A stretch of DNA of 64,000 nt from Sporosarcina sp. FSL W7-1349. Its GTDB lineage: Bacteria; Bacillota; Bacilli; Bacillales_A; Planococcaceae. Shown piece after piece: positions 16,699-25,762 of the stretch. The translations under genes were made by a program, and so were the position numbers. The stretch spans positions 1,302,001-1,366,000 of the forward strand of contig NZ_JBBOOK010000001.1 in the NCBI RefSeq assembly GCF_038003045.1, in the 5' to 3' direction. Position 1 is the first letter of the stretch; every line of letters starts with the position of its first letter. The notes under the pieces were generated by a model. The model saw only the letters and a program-made list of their open reading frames with translations. It was not told where the DNA came from and made no database searches.

Positions 16699-17472
16699 TT
16701 AAATCCCATTCATATTTCGTTCCTCATACCCCAACCGTTCTGAAATCTCCTTTGCCGCCTCGATCACTTTATCCCGCAGAATTTCAACTTGGGCATTTTG
16801 ATAATTTGCTTCGATGCCGGCGATGCTGATGCCCGCAATGACCTCCTTTTTGTGGTTGAAAATCGGTGCAGCGATGGCCGATGTATGATTCTCGAGCTCC
16901 GAATGGCTAACCGTATACCCTTCGCTCCTCGCTAGGCGAATCGACTCCGCTAACACACTCTTATCGGTGATCGTGCCCAATGCAAACGGTTTCAACTCCA
17001 CCTGCTCCAAATACGAGGCGATTTCGTCCTCCGGCAAGTGGGACAGGATGACACGGGAACACGCTCCCGCATACAGCGGGCTCCGCCGGCCGATTGCCGT
17101 ATAGAGCCGGACTTTTTGGTACATATCAATCTTCTCGATATAAATCGCCTCTTCCCCTTCCCGCACGATGAGGTTGATGGCCTCCTTCACCTCTTTATGG
17201 AGCTCTTCCATGATGGGATATGCAATTTTCCGGATATCCAGACGCGCCAACACCAAATGGCCGAACTTCAAGAACAGCAACCCGAGCCGATATTTCGTAT
17301 CGGCTCCTTTTTCCAACAGGCCCATCTCCTCTAACGACTGCAACATGCGGTACACGGACGTTTTCGGAATGCCCGAGATTTCAATGATTTCCTGGAAAGT
17401 CAACTCCGCATGATCGATGAATAAATTCAAAATCTCCATCGAACGGACTACCGTTTTGTTTTTATTGTTCAT
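16699..17472 (-). CDS. IclR family transcriptional regulator
   Basis: 257 residues. Residues 5-70 are the winged helix (VVRSMEILNLFIDH..LTFQEIIEISGIPKTSVYRMLQSLEEMGLLEK), followed by the IclR effector domain (LHKEVKEAINLIVREGEEAIYIEKID..GRRSPLYAGACSRVIL..SHSELENHTSAIAAPIFN). Its ATG overlaps the stop of the DMT transporter gene by four bases, so the transporter is the first candidate target. KipR of the B. subtilis kip cluster is also an IclR protein, so regulation of the pxp genes at 6.9-11.7 kb is possible, but nothing shows it. Confidence 0.9.
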   Translation of the reverse strand: MNNKNKTVVRSMEILNLFIDHAELTFQEIIEISGIPKTSVYRMLQSLEEMGLLEKGADTKYRLGLLFLKFGHLVLARLDIRKIAYPIMEELHKEVKEAINLIVREGEEAIYIEKIDMYQKVRLYTAIGRRSPLYAGACSRVILSHLPEDEIASYLEQVELKPFALGTITDKSVLAESIRLARSEGYTVSHSELENHTSAIAAPIFNHKKEVIAGISIAGIEANYQNAQVEILRDKVIEAAKEISERLGYEERNMNGI

Positions 17473-18371
17473 ACGTTCTCCTTATGTACGGGAAGTTCTC
17501 TCGGCCTCCCATTATAATTCACAAAATAAATGCTCAATCCGACAAGTGCCAAGCCAATGAGCAGCGTAAACGTCAACGGCTCTCCAAAGAACACCGTGCC
17601 GATGAAAACAGCAATAATCGGAACGAGAAAGGTGAACGAACCGACCTTGCTCGCCTCGCCCGCATTGACCAAAGTGTAATAGATCACATAGGAAATCGGG
17701 ATGCCGAACGTCGCGCCATATCCGATGCCCACCAAAACAGGGATATTCCACTCAATGGCTGACCAGCTTTCCGTAATGGAACCTACTCCAAGCAACACAG
17801 AACCACCGATTATACTTTGCATCGCGACCATCCAAAATGCATTGATTTCCCGGCTCACTTTCTTGACATACACCGTTCCTAGCGCCCAACAGAGTGCCGT
17901 CAACAGACCGAGAACAACACCGATAACCGAGATGTGCACATGCAGTCCATCAAGGCTGACGATGATGATACCGATGAAACCGACGAACAATCCGAGAATC
18001 TTCACAGGCGCCATATATTCCCCGAGCCACAACCACGCGAAAATTCCAAGCAGCACCGGCTGGAAATAGACAAGCACCGAGAACAATCCCCCCGGTAAAT
18101 AGATAAGACCGACCGTCTGTAATCCGAAAAAGAGGATGGAATTAAATATGGCGGAAATGACGTACTTTTTCCAGTGTCTCCTCCACTGAATTTCACTTCT
18201 TTTGGCAAACACAAAAGCAGCCAGCAATAAACCGCCAATCAACGCGCGCATTCCCGCAAACAATAGAGGCGGTGTATATGGCAGCGCCATTTTATAGACG
18301 GACCAGCTCGCCCCCCAGAAAAAAATGAGGAGTAACAGAGCAATCGTCGTTTTCGAAAATATCTTACTCAC
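17469..18371 (-). CDS. DMT superfamily (EamA) transporter
   Basis: 300 residues with ten predicted membrane helices in two EamA repeats (FFWGASWSVYKMALPYTPPLLFAGMR.. and ALCWALGTVYVKKV..). Members export amino acids or other metabolites, and the substrate is unknown here. I chose GTG at 18371 (MSKIFSKTTIALLLL): AAAGGAAG lies nine bases before it and the length fits the family, while the upstream extension (KLSFERKSCC) is hydrophilic and lacks a binding site. First gene of a two-gene unit with the IclR regulator. Confidence 0.85.
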   Translation of the reverse strand: MSKIFSKTTIALLLLIFFWGASWSVYKMALPYTPPLLFAGMRALIGGLLLAAFVFAKRSEIQWRRHWKKYVISAIFNSILFFGLQTVGLIYLPGGLFSVLVYFQPVLLGIFAWLWLGEYMAPVKILGLFVGFIGIIIVSLDGLHVHISVIGVVLGLLTALCWALGTVYVKKVSREINAFWMVAMQSIIGGSVLLGVGSITESWSAIEWNIPVLVGIGYGATFGIPISYVIYYTLVNAGEASKVGSFTFLVPIIAVFIGTVFFGEPLTFTLLIGLALVGLSIYFVNYNGRPRELPVHKENV

Positions 18372-18932
18372 ACAACAGGACTTCCTTTCAAAGCTGAGCT
18401 TTTGCGGCCAATCCATCCAAAACAAGCAATCAGGCGCAGATTGACCAACTAATCTTAGAGATTCTTTCTCTACTATACATGAAAAATCAGGTATCGTGGA
18501 CCATTAGAAAACAATTGAAAACTTTTTTAAAAAGAAAGGTTTATGAAATGGTGAGGCGGGTAGTATAACAATACAAGGCAGAACGACCGGCGGAATTTCG
18601 GGGCAGACGAGCAACCTGCACGTAATTCCGGCGTAGAAATGCACAGCCTTGGCGGAAAATTTGCTTTGCTGGCGACAGGGACACTCGTACGAAACGGAGA
18701 GTCATCCGTTTCAACCACTCGTGAACCAAGCAGTAGAGGTGAAGTTTTTTGTGGAAGTGCTACTGGGAGACTGACACCGTGAGGAAAGGAAGATCGACGT
18801 CCTCGCCGAAACGGCATACGGGTCAGATCGAACAAACTGCACTGGCGGGCGTTACAAGATCGTCAGAAAGACCAGTTTGTGTTAAAGAAAGACTATCAAA
18901 TTTTCCGGTGCTCCCCAGTATTTCAGGGGTAT
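18372..18932. other. Unexplained 560-base interval, possible eroded repeats
   Basis: No gene with ribosome binding site and family resemblance was found on either strand. GGCGGAA-type boxes recur at 18589, 18630, 18651 and 18671, i.e. at 41, 21 and 20 bases, similar to the period of the clearer arrays elsewhere, but the pattern is lost after about 18690. The downstream half contains short self-complementary stretches. It ends in the terminator at 18933, so a small RNA is conceivable. Confidence 0.3.
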
Positions 18933-18966
18933 GAAAAAGCATGGTTCCGCGGGACCATGCTTTTTC
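18933..18966. terminator. Strong bidirectional terminator
   Basis: GAAAAAGCATGGT pairs perfectly with ACCATGCTTTTTC around an eight-base loop. On the minus strand it would end the transcript from 19128-21922. On the plus strand there is no annotated gene before it. Confidence 0.85.
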
Positions 18967-19127
18967 TATGTGTAATTTTTTATTTCTTATTGAACTTTAA
19001 CAAGGCTACATGTGTGGCTTTAATCGGTAAATTGCATCCGTTTGAAGTACTATTTTGCGCTTCAAAGTACGCTTATTCTAAAAAATGAAAGCACTTATAC
19101 AAGCTGAAATGTTTGGAGATAATTCTT

Positions 19128-20094
19128 TTATTTAATGGGTATACGTTTGGAATTGTGCATTAATCTAACTGGAATCTGAATATCTGGTTTTTCTGTGGGT
19201 TCCCCTAATAATATAAATCTAATACTTTCTTTTGCTTTATGATTTTCTAAATTCACCGGGAGTACCGCTTTGGAATTGGCTGGTACTAGAATTTGTTCCA
19301 ATTTTTCCGCACTATAATCTGAAAATAAATATAAATTACCTTTCAATTCGAGATCCAGATAATTATTAATCAGTAAATAATATTTTTTTTCCTCGATAGA
19401 ACTAACTTCGGTTGACAACTCCTGATCATCGTATAAAAACAAAGAAATCATATCGCCTTCATGAGATTCTTCCATTTTTTTAACGGGTTTAAAACTATCT
19501 TCAAATTTGGCTAAATTATTATTATTATTTTGTACATCTAGAGAGAAATAACTTCTTGTAATTACCTTCTGTGATTGCATCATTTCTAATTCATCGAAAT
19601 TTTTATTATCAATATATTTTTCACTAATTATATATACAATGTGCTTCCCGTTTGGCAATCCTGATAATGTAAAATCTACTTTGACCTCGCCTTGTTTTGG
19701 AACGGTAAATATATGATGCCTGGTTTTTTCATCATTAATCTCCATTATGAGTGGTGAACTATCTTCCTCAATTATTGCATACATTATTCTTTTTTCTTCT
19801 TTTTGCACATTATTGGTTATGATATATGTAGCTTGTAACTTTCCCTCTTTATTTGTTTCAAAAGCTAATTGATCACGATCAATTTCAAACTTGTCGTCTA
19901 TATATATTTGCACACTTCGTTCTTCAACAGTTCTTTCTACAAGAGTCCATTTGGGTTCTTTATTCATAGAATTCTCCTTAATCTCTTTCTCTTGAAAGGT
20001 CAGAAATAGAGTTATAATTAGAGATATAGTTACTACTATAAAAACAAAAAAATATATTTTTTATTCTATTTGTTTTAATAAGAACTTGAGACAT
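19128..20094 (-). pseudogene. Membrane-anchored protein of unknown function, apparent frameshift in N-terminal anchor
   Basis: The intact reading frame runs 19967-19128 (279 residues from MNKEPKW, with a good AAGGAG site). Its frame stays open upstream and encodes a strongly hydrophobic run (FFVFIVVTISLIITLFLTF), but no ATG, GTG or TTG exists there before a stop. ATG at 20094 in another frame gives MSQVLIKTNRIKNIF, a basic N-terminus that joins the hydrophobic run perfectly if one base is removed from the seven-A tract at 20046-20052. So either the anchor is frameshifted (mutation, phase variation or sequencing error) or a shorter cytoplasmic form starts at 19967. The body is beta-rich, unlike any family I know, and far more AT-rich than its neighbours, suggesting transfer. 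It follows the diguanylate cyclase gene by 27 bases. Confidence 0.55.
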
Positions 20095-20121
20095 CTACTT
20101 CGATTCCCACCATCACGACGA

Positions 20122-21099
20122 TCATAACAACTCGCCGGCATGGGTGACCCGATTGCGGCCCCGATCTTTGGACGCATAGAGGGCGCGATCTGCTTTTGAT
20201 TGCAAAACAGTTCCGCTATCGCCTGACATATTCGTCGCCACCCCTATACTGATCGTGATAGGCGGCGTCCCCCAATTGGCTTTTTCGACATGGGAACGGA
20301 TTCTCTCGGCTATTTTCATGGCCTCTGATCGATCGGTATTTGGAAGAATCATTGCGAATTCTTCTCCCCCATAACGGGCGACAATATCGTTGTTCCTAGT
20401 TTCTTCCTTTAAAAGGCGTCCAAATTCCTGCAACACTCTGTCGCCCATCATATGCCCAAAAGTATCATTAATATTTTTAAAGTAATCAATATCGATCAGC
20501 AAGAGGGAGAGTGGCTGGGATCGGCCTGCGTATAATGCGATATAGGAAGTCAGTTGTTCGTGCAAGTACCGTCTATTTTTGAGCCCGGTCAGTCCATCCG
20601 TATCGGCCAACTGCTGTAGTTTTTCATTCAGATCCAGTAATTCCTTCTGCTTGGATTCCAATTCATGCCGCAGGAGATCCAACTCGACTATTTGTTTCTT
20701 CTTCATCCGGTTGCGCGCATCCGTTTCCTTTTTAATAGCAAGAAGAGCCTGCTCATACTCATGCCGCCGCTTCATCGGAACACATACGCAATCATTGAAC
20801 ACCTTCCCATCCCGCTCATTTCGCAACGCATTCAGGAGAACGGGGATTTCTTGTCCCGACTTTTCTTTAAGCACCATATACATCTCTTCTACCTTATTTT
20901 GCATCCGGATCATCGGAAAAAAGTAGAGCTGGTAAAAGGACCGGCTTGCGGTCGGCAAAATGAGGTTGATGTGCTGTCCTTGAATCTCCTGATGATGGTA
21001 ACCGAGCAGCCGAAGCAATGTTTCATTGATTTCCTGAATGATCCCTTCGTCATCAAGTGATATATAGCCACATGGCGCAACGTTTAATTGTTCATCCAT
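20122..21099 (-). CDS. PAS-GGDEF diguanylate cyclase with RsbP-like sensor
   Basis: 325 residues. The N-terminal PAS domain (about 1-110) resembles the PAS of B. subtilis Rsb[72 protein letters not shown] coiled coil follows at 113-165, then a GGDEF domain (165-320) with active-site GGEEF at 244-248 and an inhibitory-site RNND at 235-238, spaced as in product-inhibited cyclases. It should make cyclic di-GMP from GTP. Its ATG lies inside the rsbQ 3' end (8-base overlap), so the hydrolase and sensor are made together. In RsbP the output is a PP2C phosphatase; here it is a cyclase. Confidence 0.9.
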   Translation of the reverse strand: MDEQLNVAPCGYISLDDEGIIQEINETLLRLLGYHHQEIQGQHINLILPTASRSFYQLYFFPMIRMQNKVEEMYMVLKEKSGQEIPVLLNALRNERDGKVFNDCVCVPMKRRHEYEQALLAIKKETDARNRMKKKQIVELDLLRHELESKQKELLDLNEKLQQLADTDGLTGLKNRRYLHEQLTSYIALYAGRSQPLSLLLIDIDYFKNINDTFGHMMGDRVLQEFGRLLKEETRNNDIVARYGGEEFAMILPNTDRSEAMKIAERIRSHVEKANWGTPPITISIGVATNMSGDSGTVLQSKADRALYASKDRGRNRVTHAGELL

Positions 21100-21922
21100 T
21101 CGACTGGAATCCCGCAGTTGAAGTTGTCAAATAATCATGAATCAATCGGATCGTTTCCTCCGGATGGCTCATATGAGGGCAATGTCCCGTCGCACCCATT
21201 AAGCGAAACGTACTATCCGAAAGAGTGCGATGCATATATCTTCCCACCTCAATTGGAGCAACGGCATCCTCGGAACATTGAAGGATGAGGGACGGTACCT
21301 CCACTTTCTCTATATCTTCCCGATTATCGGAGAAGAAGGTCGCAATCGCAAATTGACGAGCAACGGTTGGATCCGTAGAGCAAAAGCTCTCCTCCAATTC
21401 TTGCGAAAGCTCCGGCCGATCCGGATTTTTCATAATGATTTGCGAAAGGTAATTCGCCCAACCGATATAATTCATCTCCATCATATCGATCAACGCATCC
21501 AGATCCTCTTTTTCAAATCCACCAAAATAATCCGGATGATCATTCAAATAACAAGGAGATGGCCCAATCATGACTAGTTGCTCGAATCGATGGGGTTCTT
21601 GAATGGAAGCAAGCATGCCAATCATACAGCCCACCGAATGTCCAACGAACACCGCTTCTTTCAACTCAAGCGCAGCGCATATATCGAGTACATCCTGTGC
21701 ATATCCGTTCAAATCACTATATCTACTGGGAGAGTACGCATTGTAATCCGATTTCCCCGAACCGACATAATCGAAAAGGATGACACGAAAATGTTCTTCG
21801 AAAAACGGGGCTACCAACCTCCACATATTCTGATCACATCCGAATCCCGGCGCGAATATCATCGCCTTTGTCCCTTTGCCCGTGATGTTCACGTTATTAC
21901 GAAAAAGGATATTTTGATTCAT
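21092..21922 (-). CDS. rsbQ: RsbQ-like alpha/beta hydrolase
   Basis: 276 residues, very close to B. subtilis RsbQ along its length as I remember that sequence ([81 protein letters not shown]). The triad falls at Ser96, Asp219 and His247, the same numbering as RsbQ. RsbQ is needed for RsbP to sense energy stress, probably by making or delivering a small hydrophobic ligand to its PAS domain. Here the partner is the overlapping PAS-GGDEF gene. AAGGGGGG precedes ATG. No rsbP, rsbV or sigB lies in this window. Confidence 0.9.
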   Translation of the reverse strand: MNQNILFRNNVNITGKGTKAMIFAPGFGCDQNMWRLVAPFFEEHFRVILFDYVGSGKSDYNAYSPSRYSDLNGYAQDVLDICAALELKEAVFVGHSVGCMIGMLASIQEPHRFEQLVMIGPSPCYLNDHPDYFGGFEKEDLDALIDMMEMNYIGWANYLSQIIMKNPDRPELSQELEESFCSTDPTVARQFAIATFFSDNREDIEKVEVPSLILQCSEDAVAPIEVGRYMHRTLSDSTFRLMGATGHCPHMSHPEETIRLIHDYLTTSTAGFQSNG

Positions 21923-22191
21923 AAGGAACCCCCCTTAATTCAAAAAAGTACAAAACTAGACTATTAGTCATATTCAATTCAGCAAAAAGTAGTTCAATGG
22001 TTCTAATTTGTAGTATATTATAAATCGCCTATTCTTTCAATTAGAGAGGCGGAACTCATCCATTCCCTATCTCACAAAACAATTCATCATTACCCTTTAC
22101 CCTAATTCACTTCTTTTTTTAAACTGAAATAATTACAAAACAACAACAAAAATGTATCCAATAATGGCTTGACAGCTGGCAAAGTGCCCGA
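21923..22191. other. AT-rich divergent region between rsbQ and the SASP gene
   Basis: No gene seen. A weak hairpin (CGCCT..AGGCG, about 22027-22052) is present. The region must hold the rsbQ promoter on the minus strand, but no -35/-10 pair was convincing. Confidence 0.4.
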
Positions 22192-22220
22192 TGATACTCC
22201 TGGAACTCCATATCATAATG
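22192..22220 (+). promoter_or_regulatory. Possible sigma-G promoter of the SASP gene
   Basis: TGATACT (22192-22198) and CATAATG (22214-22220), separated by about 16 bases, resemble the sigma-G/F pattern (gnATR, then CATnnTA). SASP genes are normally sigma-G dependent in the forespore. Confidence 0.4.
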
Positions 22221-22309
22221 ATAGCATGCAGGACGATTCCACTGTCTACTATTTCCCAAGTACTGAATCCCGATCTTCCGGACAAACTAACAACAAAGGA
22301 GGAATGAAA

Positions 22310-22576
22310 ATGGCTAATAATAACCGCATTTTAGTGCCAGAAGCCCGCCCTGCGTTGAATCAATTGAAACAGGACGTCATGCAGGCAAAAGGGTATCAAG
22401 TCGACGACCCGGACGGAGCCAAATTTGAAATCGCCGAGGAACTGGGGATCCCCTTAACCCGCGGCTATAACGGAAAACTAACCGCAGAACAAGCCGGCAA
22501 AATCGGCGGACCGATCGGCGGCAATATGGTAAAAGAAATGATTAAGCTCGCACAACAGCAATTGGCCCAGAAATGA
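22310..22576 (+). CDS. Alpha/beta-type small acid-soluble spore protein
   Basis: 88 residues. ILVPEARPALNQLKQDVM, AKFEIAEELGIPL (the GPR protease recognition region), YNGKLTAEQAGKIGGPIGGNMVKEMI define the alpha/beta SASP family. It coats spore DNA, giving UV and heat resistance, and is degraded at germination. ATG at 22310 is preferred to 22304 because AAAGGAGG is seven bases before it. Single-gene unit with its own terminator. Confidence 0.95.
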   Translation: MANNNRILVPEARPALNQLKQDVMQAKGYQVDDPDGAKFEIAEELGIPLTRGYNGKLTAEQAGKIGGPIGGNMVKEMIKLAQQQLAQK

Positions 22577-22581
22577 AACAA

Positions 22582-22617
22582 ACGCTGGCCCGCCTCGTAG
22601 CGGACCGGCGTTTTTTC
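22582..22617 (+). terminator. Terminator of SASP gene
   Basis: AACGCTGGCCCG and CGGACCGGCGTT form an imperfect stem followed by TTTTT. Confidence 0.75.
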
Positions 22618-22637
22618 TTGACTGCTTCAGTGAGAAG

Positions 22638-23165
22638 TCAATCACGCATGATTCGTACATCTGTTGCGATCTCTTCTTCATCCAGATTGATGACAAGCCA
22701 CTCGCTATCAATCGAAATCAGCCCACGCTCATTGCCAAGATAATACACCAATTGTCCAGGCGCTTCGAAATAAGACGTGTCCGATTCTTTACCAAGGATT
22801 CTTTCTATCGATAACACATCCATTCCGATCAAATCATATTGCGACAGCATATCATCTACCATCCAAACGCGTTCCCTCGGCTCTGCTGCCCACTTGTCCA
22901 TCGTGAAGCGGGATTCTGCTTCATGCAGCCACAATTGACCGAAAGCACCGACACCAAGCGATAAACATAAGATAAAGGCAAAAGGTGCAGTCCAATTCGC
23001 CCCTTTCCTGCGATACCTATATAGCAGGATTAATAACACAACAGGCAGTACAACAGCTGTTATGCTGAGTCCATTAAAGCTGCTATGCATGACATCAATC
23101 CACCAGAAATAACCTAAATAAAGAAGAATAAATAAAAAGACATACACATTCCAACCGATATCCAA
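22638..23165 (-). CDS. Membrane protein with BamE/SmpA-like C-terminal domain (unknown)
   Basis: 175 residues. Three hydrophobic segments occupy about 7-24, 33-49 and 60-78. The soluble C-terminal part (WMVDDMLSQYDLIGMDVLSIERILGKES..YYLGNERGLISIDSEWLVINLDEE) has the layout of a BamE/SmpA-like fold: a helix starting at a glycine-containing turn, then strands. That comparison is inference. The start is TTG at 23165, six bases after GAGGGAGGG; no in-frame ATG lies near a ribosome binding site. Function unknown. Confidence 0.7.
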   Translation of the reverse strand: MDIGWNVYVFLFILLYLGYFWWIDVMHSSFNGLSITAVVLPVVLLILLYRYRRKGANWTAPFAFILCLSLGVGAFGQLWLHEAESRFTMDKWAAEPRERVWMVDDMLSQYDLIGMDVLSIERILGKESDTSYFEAPGQLVYYLGNERGLISIDSEWLVINLDEEEIATDVRIMRD

Positions 23166-23272
23166 AGAGCAACCCTCCCTCTATAACATAACGACTTGAT
23201 TACCGAAATGTTTCAGAACCAGCCATTGCAACTGGCATGCTGACGGTAAGTTCCGTCTCACTTTCCTCACAA

Positions 23273-23298
23273 AAAAAGCACCGGCGCAAGGCCAGTGC
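23273..23298 (-). terminator. Terminator after DUF3886 gene
   Basis: GCACTGGCC and GCGCCGGTGC pair on the minus strand, followed by TTTTTTT, eight bases after the stop. Confidence 0.85.
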
Positions 23299-23306
23299 AA
23301 ATCCGA

Positions 23307-23558
23307 TCAATATTTCGATCCGTGATCTCCGTATTCATCGAGCAACTCCGCGAAACTTTTATTCTTCTCCCGTTCTTTCCGTTCCTGCAAGAGGCGGGCT
23401 TGGCGCTCCTCCTCCTTTGCTTGTTCGGCTGCGGAGAGTTCCTGCTTCGCCGCTTTCAGCTTGGCAAGCATATCCTCGTTGAGCGCGTCCGATAACGTGA
23501 GTTCCCCGCTATTGACACGCTTGTTGGGAGTGGCGGCTTGTTTACGTTTCTTCGCCAT
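23307..23558 (-). CDS. DUF3886 family protein (YqkK-like)
   Basis: 83 residues, highly charged. It starts MAKKRKQAATPNKRVNSG, continues LSDALNEDMLAKLKAAKQELSAAEQAKEEERQARLL (a long predicted helix or coiled coil) and ends FAELLDEYGDHGSKY. This matches the small DUF3886 family (YqkK in B. subtilis), of unknown function. The gene lies 23 bases after the thiolase gene and may share its transcript; a terminator follows. Confidence 0.8.
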   Translation of the reverse strand: MAKKRKQAATPNKRVNSGELTLSDALNEDMLAKLKAAKQELSAAEQAKEEERQARLLQERKEREKNKSFAELLDEYGDHGSKY

Positions 23559-23581
23559 TTCTTTTCTTCACCTGCCTACCT

Positions 23582-24766
23582 TCATGGACGTTTTACAATC
23601 GTTGCGACTCCTTGCCCTCCGCCGATGCACAGCGTAGCAAGGCCCGTTTTGGCGTCACGGCGCTTCATCTCATGAAGCAGTGTCACCAAGATCCGTGCAC
23701 CGCTTGCCCCGATCGGGTGACCGAGCGCAATGGCACCCCCGTTGACATTCAATTTTGAATGATCGAAACCGAGTTCACGGTCGACTGCGAGCGACTGGGC
23801 CGCAAACGCTTCGTTCGCTTCCACAAGATCGATGTCCGCCAACTCCATATCCGCCTTCGTCAATACATTTTTCACCGCTTGGACCGGGCCGATTCCCATG
23901 ACGGACGGATCTACGCCTGCTCCCGCGTTCGCTGCAATCGTCGCAAGCGGCGTCAGGCCAAGCTCGTCCGCTTTCGCTTTGGACATGATGACAAATGCAG
24001 CGGCTCCGTCATTGATGCCGGAAGCGTTGCCGGCTGTGACACTGCCATCCTTCTTGAATGCAGGACGCAGTTTGCCGAGCTTCTCAGCGGTCGAACTCGC
24101 TTTCACATACTCATCTGTATCAAAAATGATCGGCTCGCCTTTCCGCTGCGGAATTTCGATCGGCACAATTTCGTCTTCGAAACGGCCTGCCTCGATGGCA
24201 GCTGCCGCATTCGCTTGCGAACGCGCAGCGAACTCGTCCTGCTCCTCACGCGTAATCGAGTAGCGATCGCATAGATTTTCCGCCGTGATCCCCATATGAT
24301 AATCATTGAATGCACACCATAATCCGTCTGTAATCATGCTGTCGACGACTTTTTGATCCCCCATCTTGAAGCCATCCCGCACATTTTTCACCAAGTACGG
24401 CGCCTGGCTCATGTTCTCCATGCCGCCCGCCACGACGATTTCCGCATCTCCTGCCACAATTGCCTGTCTCGCTAAATGGACAGCTTTCAATCCGGATCCG
24501 CACACTTTATTGATCGTCATGGAAGGGACAGTTTCCGGAAGTCCCGCTTTCATGGACGCTTGCCGCGCCGGATTCTGGCCGAGGCCCGCTTGAAGTACAT
24601 TCCCCATTATGACTTCATCGACATGTTCCGGTTCCACTCCTGCACGCGCTAACGCTTCTTTAATCACAATTGCCCCAAGTTCAGGTGCAGATACATCTTT
24701 CAACGAGCCCAGGAATGACCCGATCGGCGATCTGACCGCACTAACGATAACCACTTCTGTTGACAC
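23582..24766 (-). CDS. Acetyl-CoA C-acetyltransferase (thiolase)
   Basis: 394 residues, standard thiolase II length. Active-site elements are [12 protein letters not shown] (acyl-accepting Cys89), [19 protein letters not shown] (His) and the C-terminal [13 protein letters not shown] (second Cys). It condenses two acetyl-CoA to acetoacetyl-CoA or runs the reverse in fatty-acid and ketone-body use. The start is GTG at 24766 after AAGGGGGG. It is divergent from the HMG-CoA lyase gene, whose product also yields acetyl-CoA and acetoacetate, suggesting a linked leucine/ketone-body pathway (inference). Confidence 0.92.
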   Translation of the reverse strand: MSTEVVIVSAVRSPIGSFLGSLKDVSAPELGAIVIKEALARAGVEPEHVDEVIMGNVLQAGLGQNPARQASMKAGLPETVPSMTINKVCGSGLKAVHLARQAIVAGDAEIVVAGGMENMSQAPYLVKNVRDGFKMGDQKVVDSMITDGLWCAFNDYHMGITAENLCDRYSITREEQDEFAARSQANAAAAIEAGRFEDEIVPIEIPQRKGEPIIFDTDEYVKASSTAEKLGKLRPAFKKDGSVTAGNASGINDGAAAFVIMSKAKADELGLTPLATIAANAGAGVDPSVMGIGPVQAVKNVLTKADMELADIDLVEANEAFAAQSLAVDRELGFDHSKLNVNGGAIALGHPIGASGARILVTLLHEMKRRDAKTGLATLCIGGGQGVATIVKRP

Positions 24767-24797
24767 TTTCTTTTCCCCCTTATTTTGGATGAATCCA

Positions 24798-24827
24798 TTG
24801 ATTCTACTAGCATCCCTTCAGTACAAT
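24798..24827 (+). promoter_or_regulatory. Sigma-A promoter for HMG-CoA lyase gene
   Basis: TTGATT (24798-24803), 18-base spacer, TACAAT (24822-24827). The start site would leave only a very short leader before the GGAGGG site at about 24838. Confidence 0.5.
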
Positions 24828-24846
24828 AGAATTGAGGAGGGATGGT

Positions 24847-25749
24847 ATGTTCATTTTACCAAACAATGTGACAATTATCGAGGTGGGACCTCGGGATGGT
24901 CTACAAAACGAGAAGAAATTTGTCGAAACACAGGAAAAACTGGGGTTTATCAAGGCGCTGCAGCAAGCGGGCATCCAGGAAATGGAGCTCACTTCATTTG
25001 TATCGCCGAAGTGGGTGCCGCAAATGGCGGACGCCAAAGAGATTGTTGCGGAAACACCGCGTGTCGGACGGCAGTTCGTCTTGGCGCCAAATGCTAAAGG
25101 CGCGGAACTCGCATTGGAGGCGGATGCGCAAAGCGTCGCTGTTTTCGTAGGGGTGAGCAATTCATTCAACAAAAAGAATATCAATCGGTCGACCGAAGAA
25201 GCGCTGGATGCGCTGGAACCGGTCATCGTGAAATTGAAACAGGATAATATTTTTGTGCGCGCCTGCATTTCCACTGCGTTTTATTGTCCATATGAGGGAA
25301 AGATGGATATAGAGGATGTCGTGTCGCTCTGCAAACGGTTCGTCTCGATGGGGGCAGACGAGCTCAGTGTGGCAGACACGATCGGCAAGGCGAATCCGCA
25401 GGAAAGTTATGCGCTGTTTTCACGATTGAAAGAGGAGCTACCTAACGTTCTCATTACGGCCCATTTCCACGATACGCGGAAAATGGCCATTGCTAATATT
25501 TATGCGGCGTTGCAAGCAGGCGTCGACCGGTTCGATACGTCTGCGGGCGGACTCGGGGGCTGTCCTTTCGCACCGGGAGCCACGGGCAATGTCGCGACAG
25601 AAGATGTCGTCCACCTGCTCGATACGCTCGGCATTAAGACGGGCGTCGATGTGAAACAGGTCTGTGAAGCGGTAGCGCTCATCGCACCGCATGTTTCGCG
25701 CCCGATCGAAACCGGGATGTACAGATTGTTTGTCAACGACCAGCTATAG
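24847..25749 (+). CDS. Hydroxymethylglutaryl-CoA lyase
   Basis: 300 residues of the DRE-TIM metallolyase superfamily. VTIIEVGPRDGLQNEKK opens the barrel; ELTSFVSPKWVPQMAD and LITAHFHDTRKMAIAN (metal-binding His pair) follow, and the HMG-CoA lyase signature GGLGGCPFAPGATGN carries the catalytic cysteine. It cleaves HMG-CoA to acetoacetate and acetyl-CoA, the last step of leucine degradation (YngG in B. subtilis). ATG at 24847 follows GAGGAGGG. The next gene starts 14 bases after the stop. Confidence 0.92.
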   Translation: MFILPNNVTIIEVGPRDGLQNEKKFVETQEKLGFIKALQQAGIQEMELTSFVSPKWVPQMADAKEIVAETPRVGRQFVLAPNAKGAELALEADAQSVAVFVGVSNSFNKKNINRSTEEALDALEPVIVKLKQDNIFVRACISTAFYCPYEGKMDIEDVVSLCKRFVSMGADELSVADTIGKANPQESYALFSRLKEELPNVLITAHFHDTRKMAIANIYAALQAGVDRFDTSAGGLGGCPFAPGATGNVATEDVVHLLDTLGIKTGVDVKQVCEAVALIAPHVSRPIETGMYRLFVNDQL

Positions 25750-25762
25750 GAGGTTGAATTGA

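Noticed and set aside
18749..18934. Plus-strand open frame of 61 residues before the 18933 terminator
   Set aside because: No ribosome binding site and composition unlike coding sequence; kept only as part of the unexplained interval.
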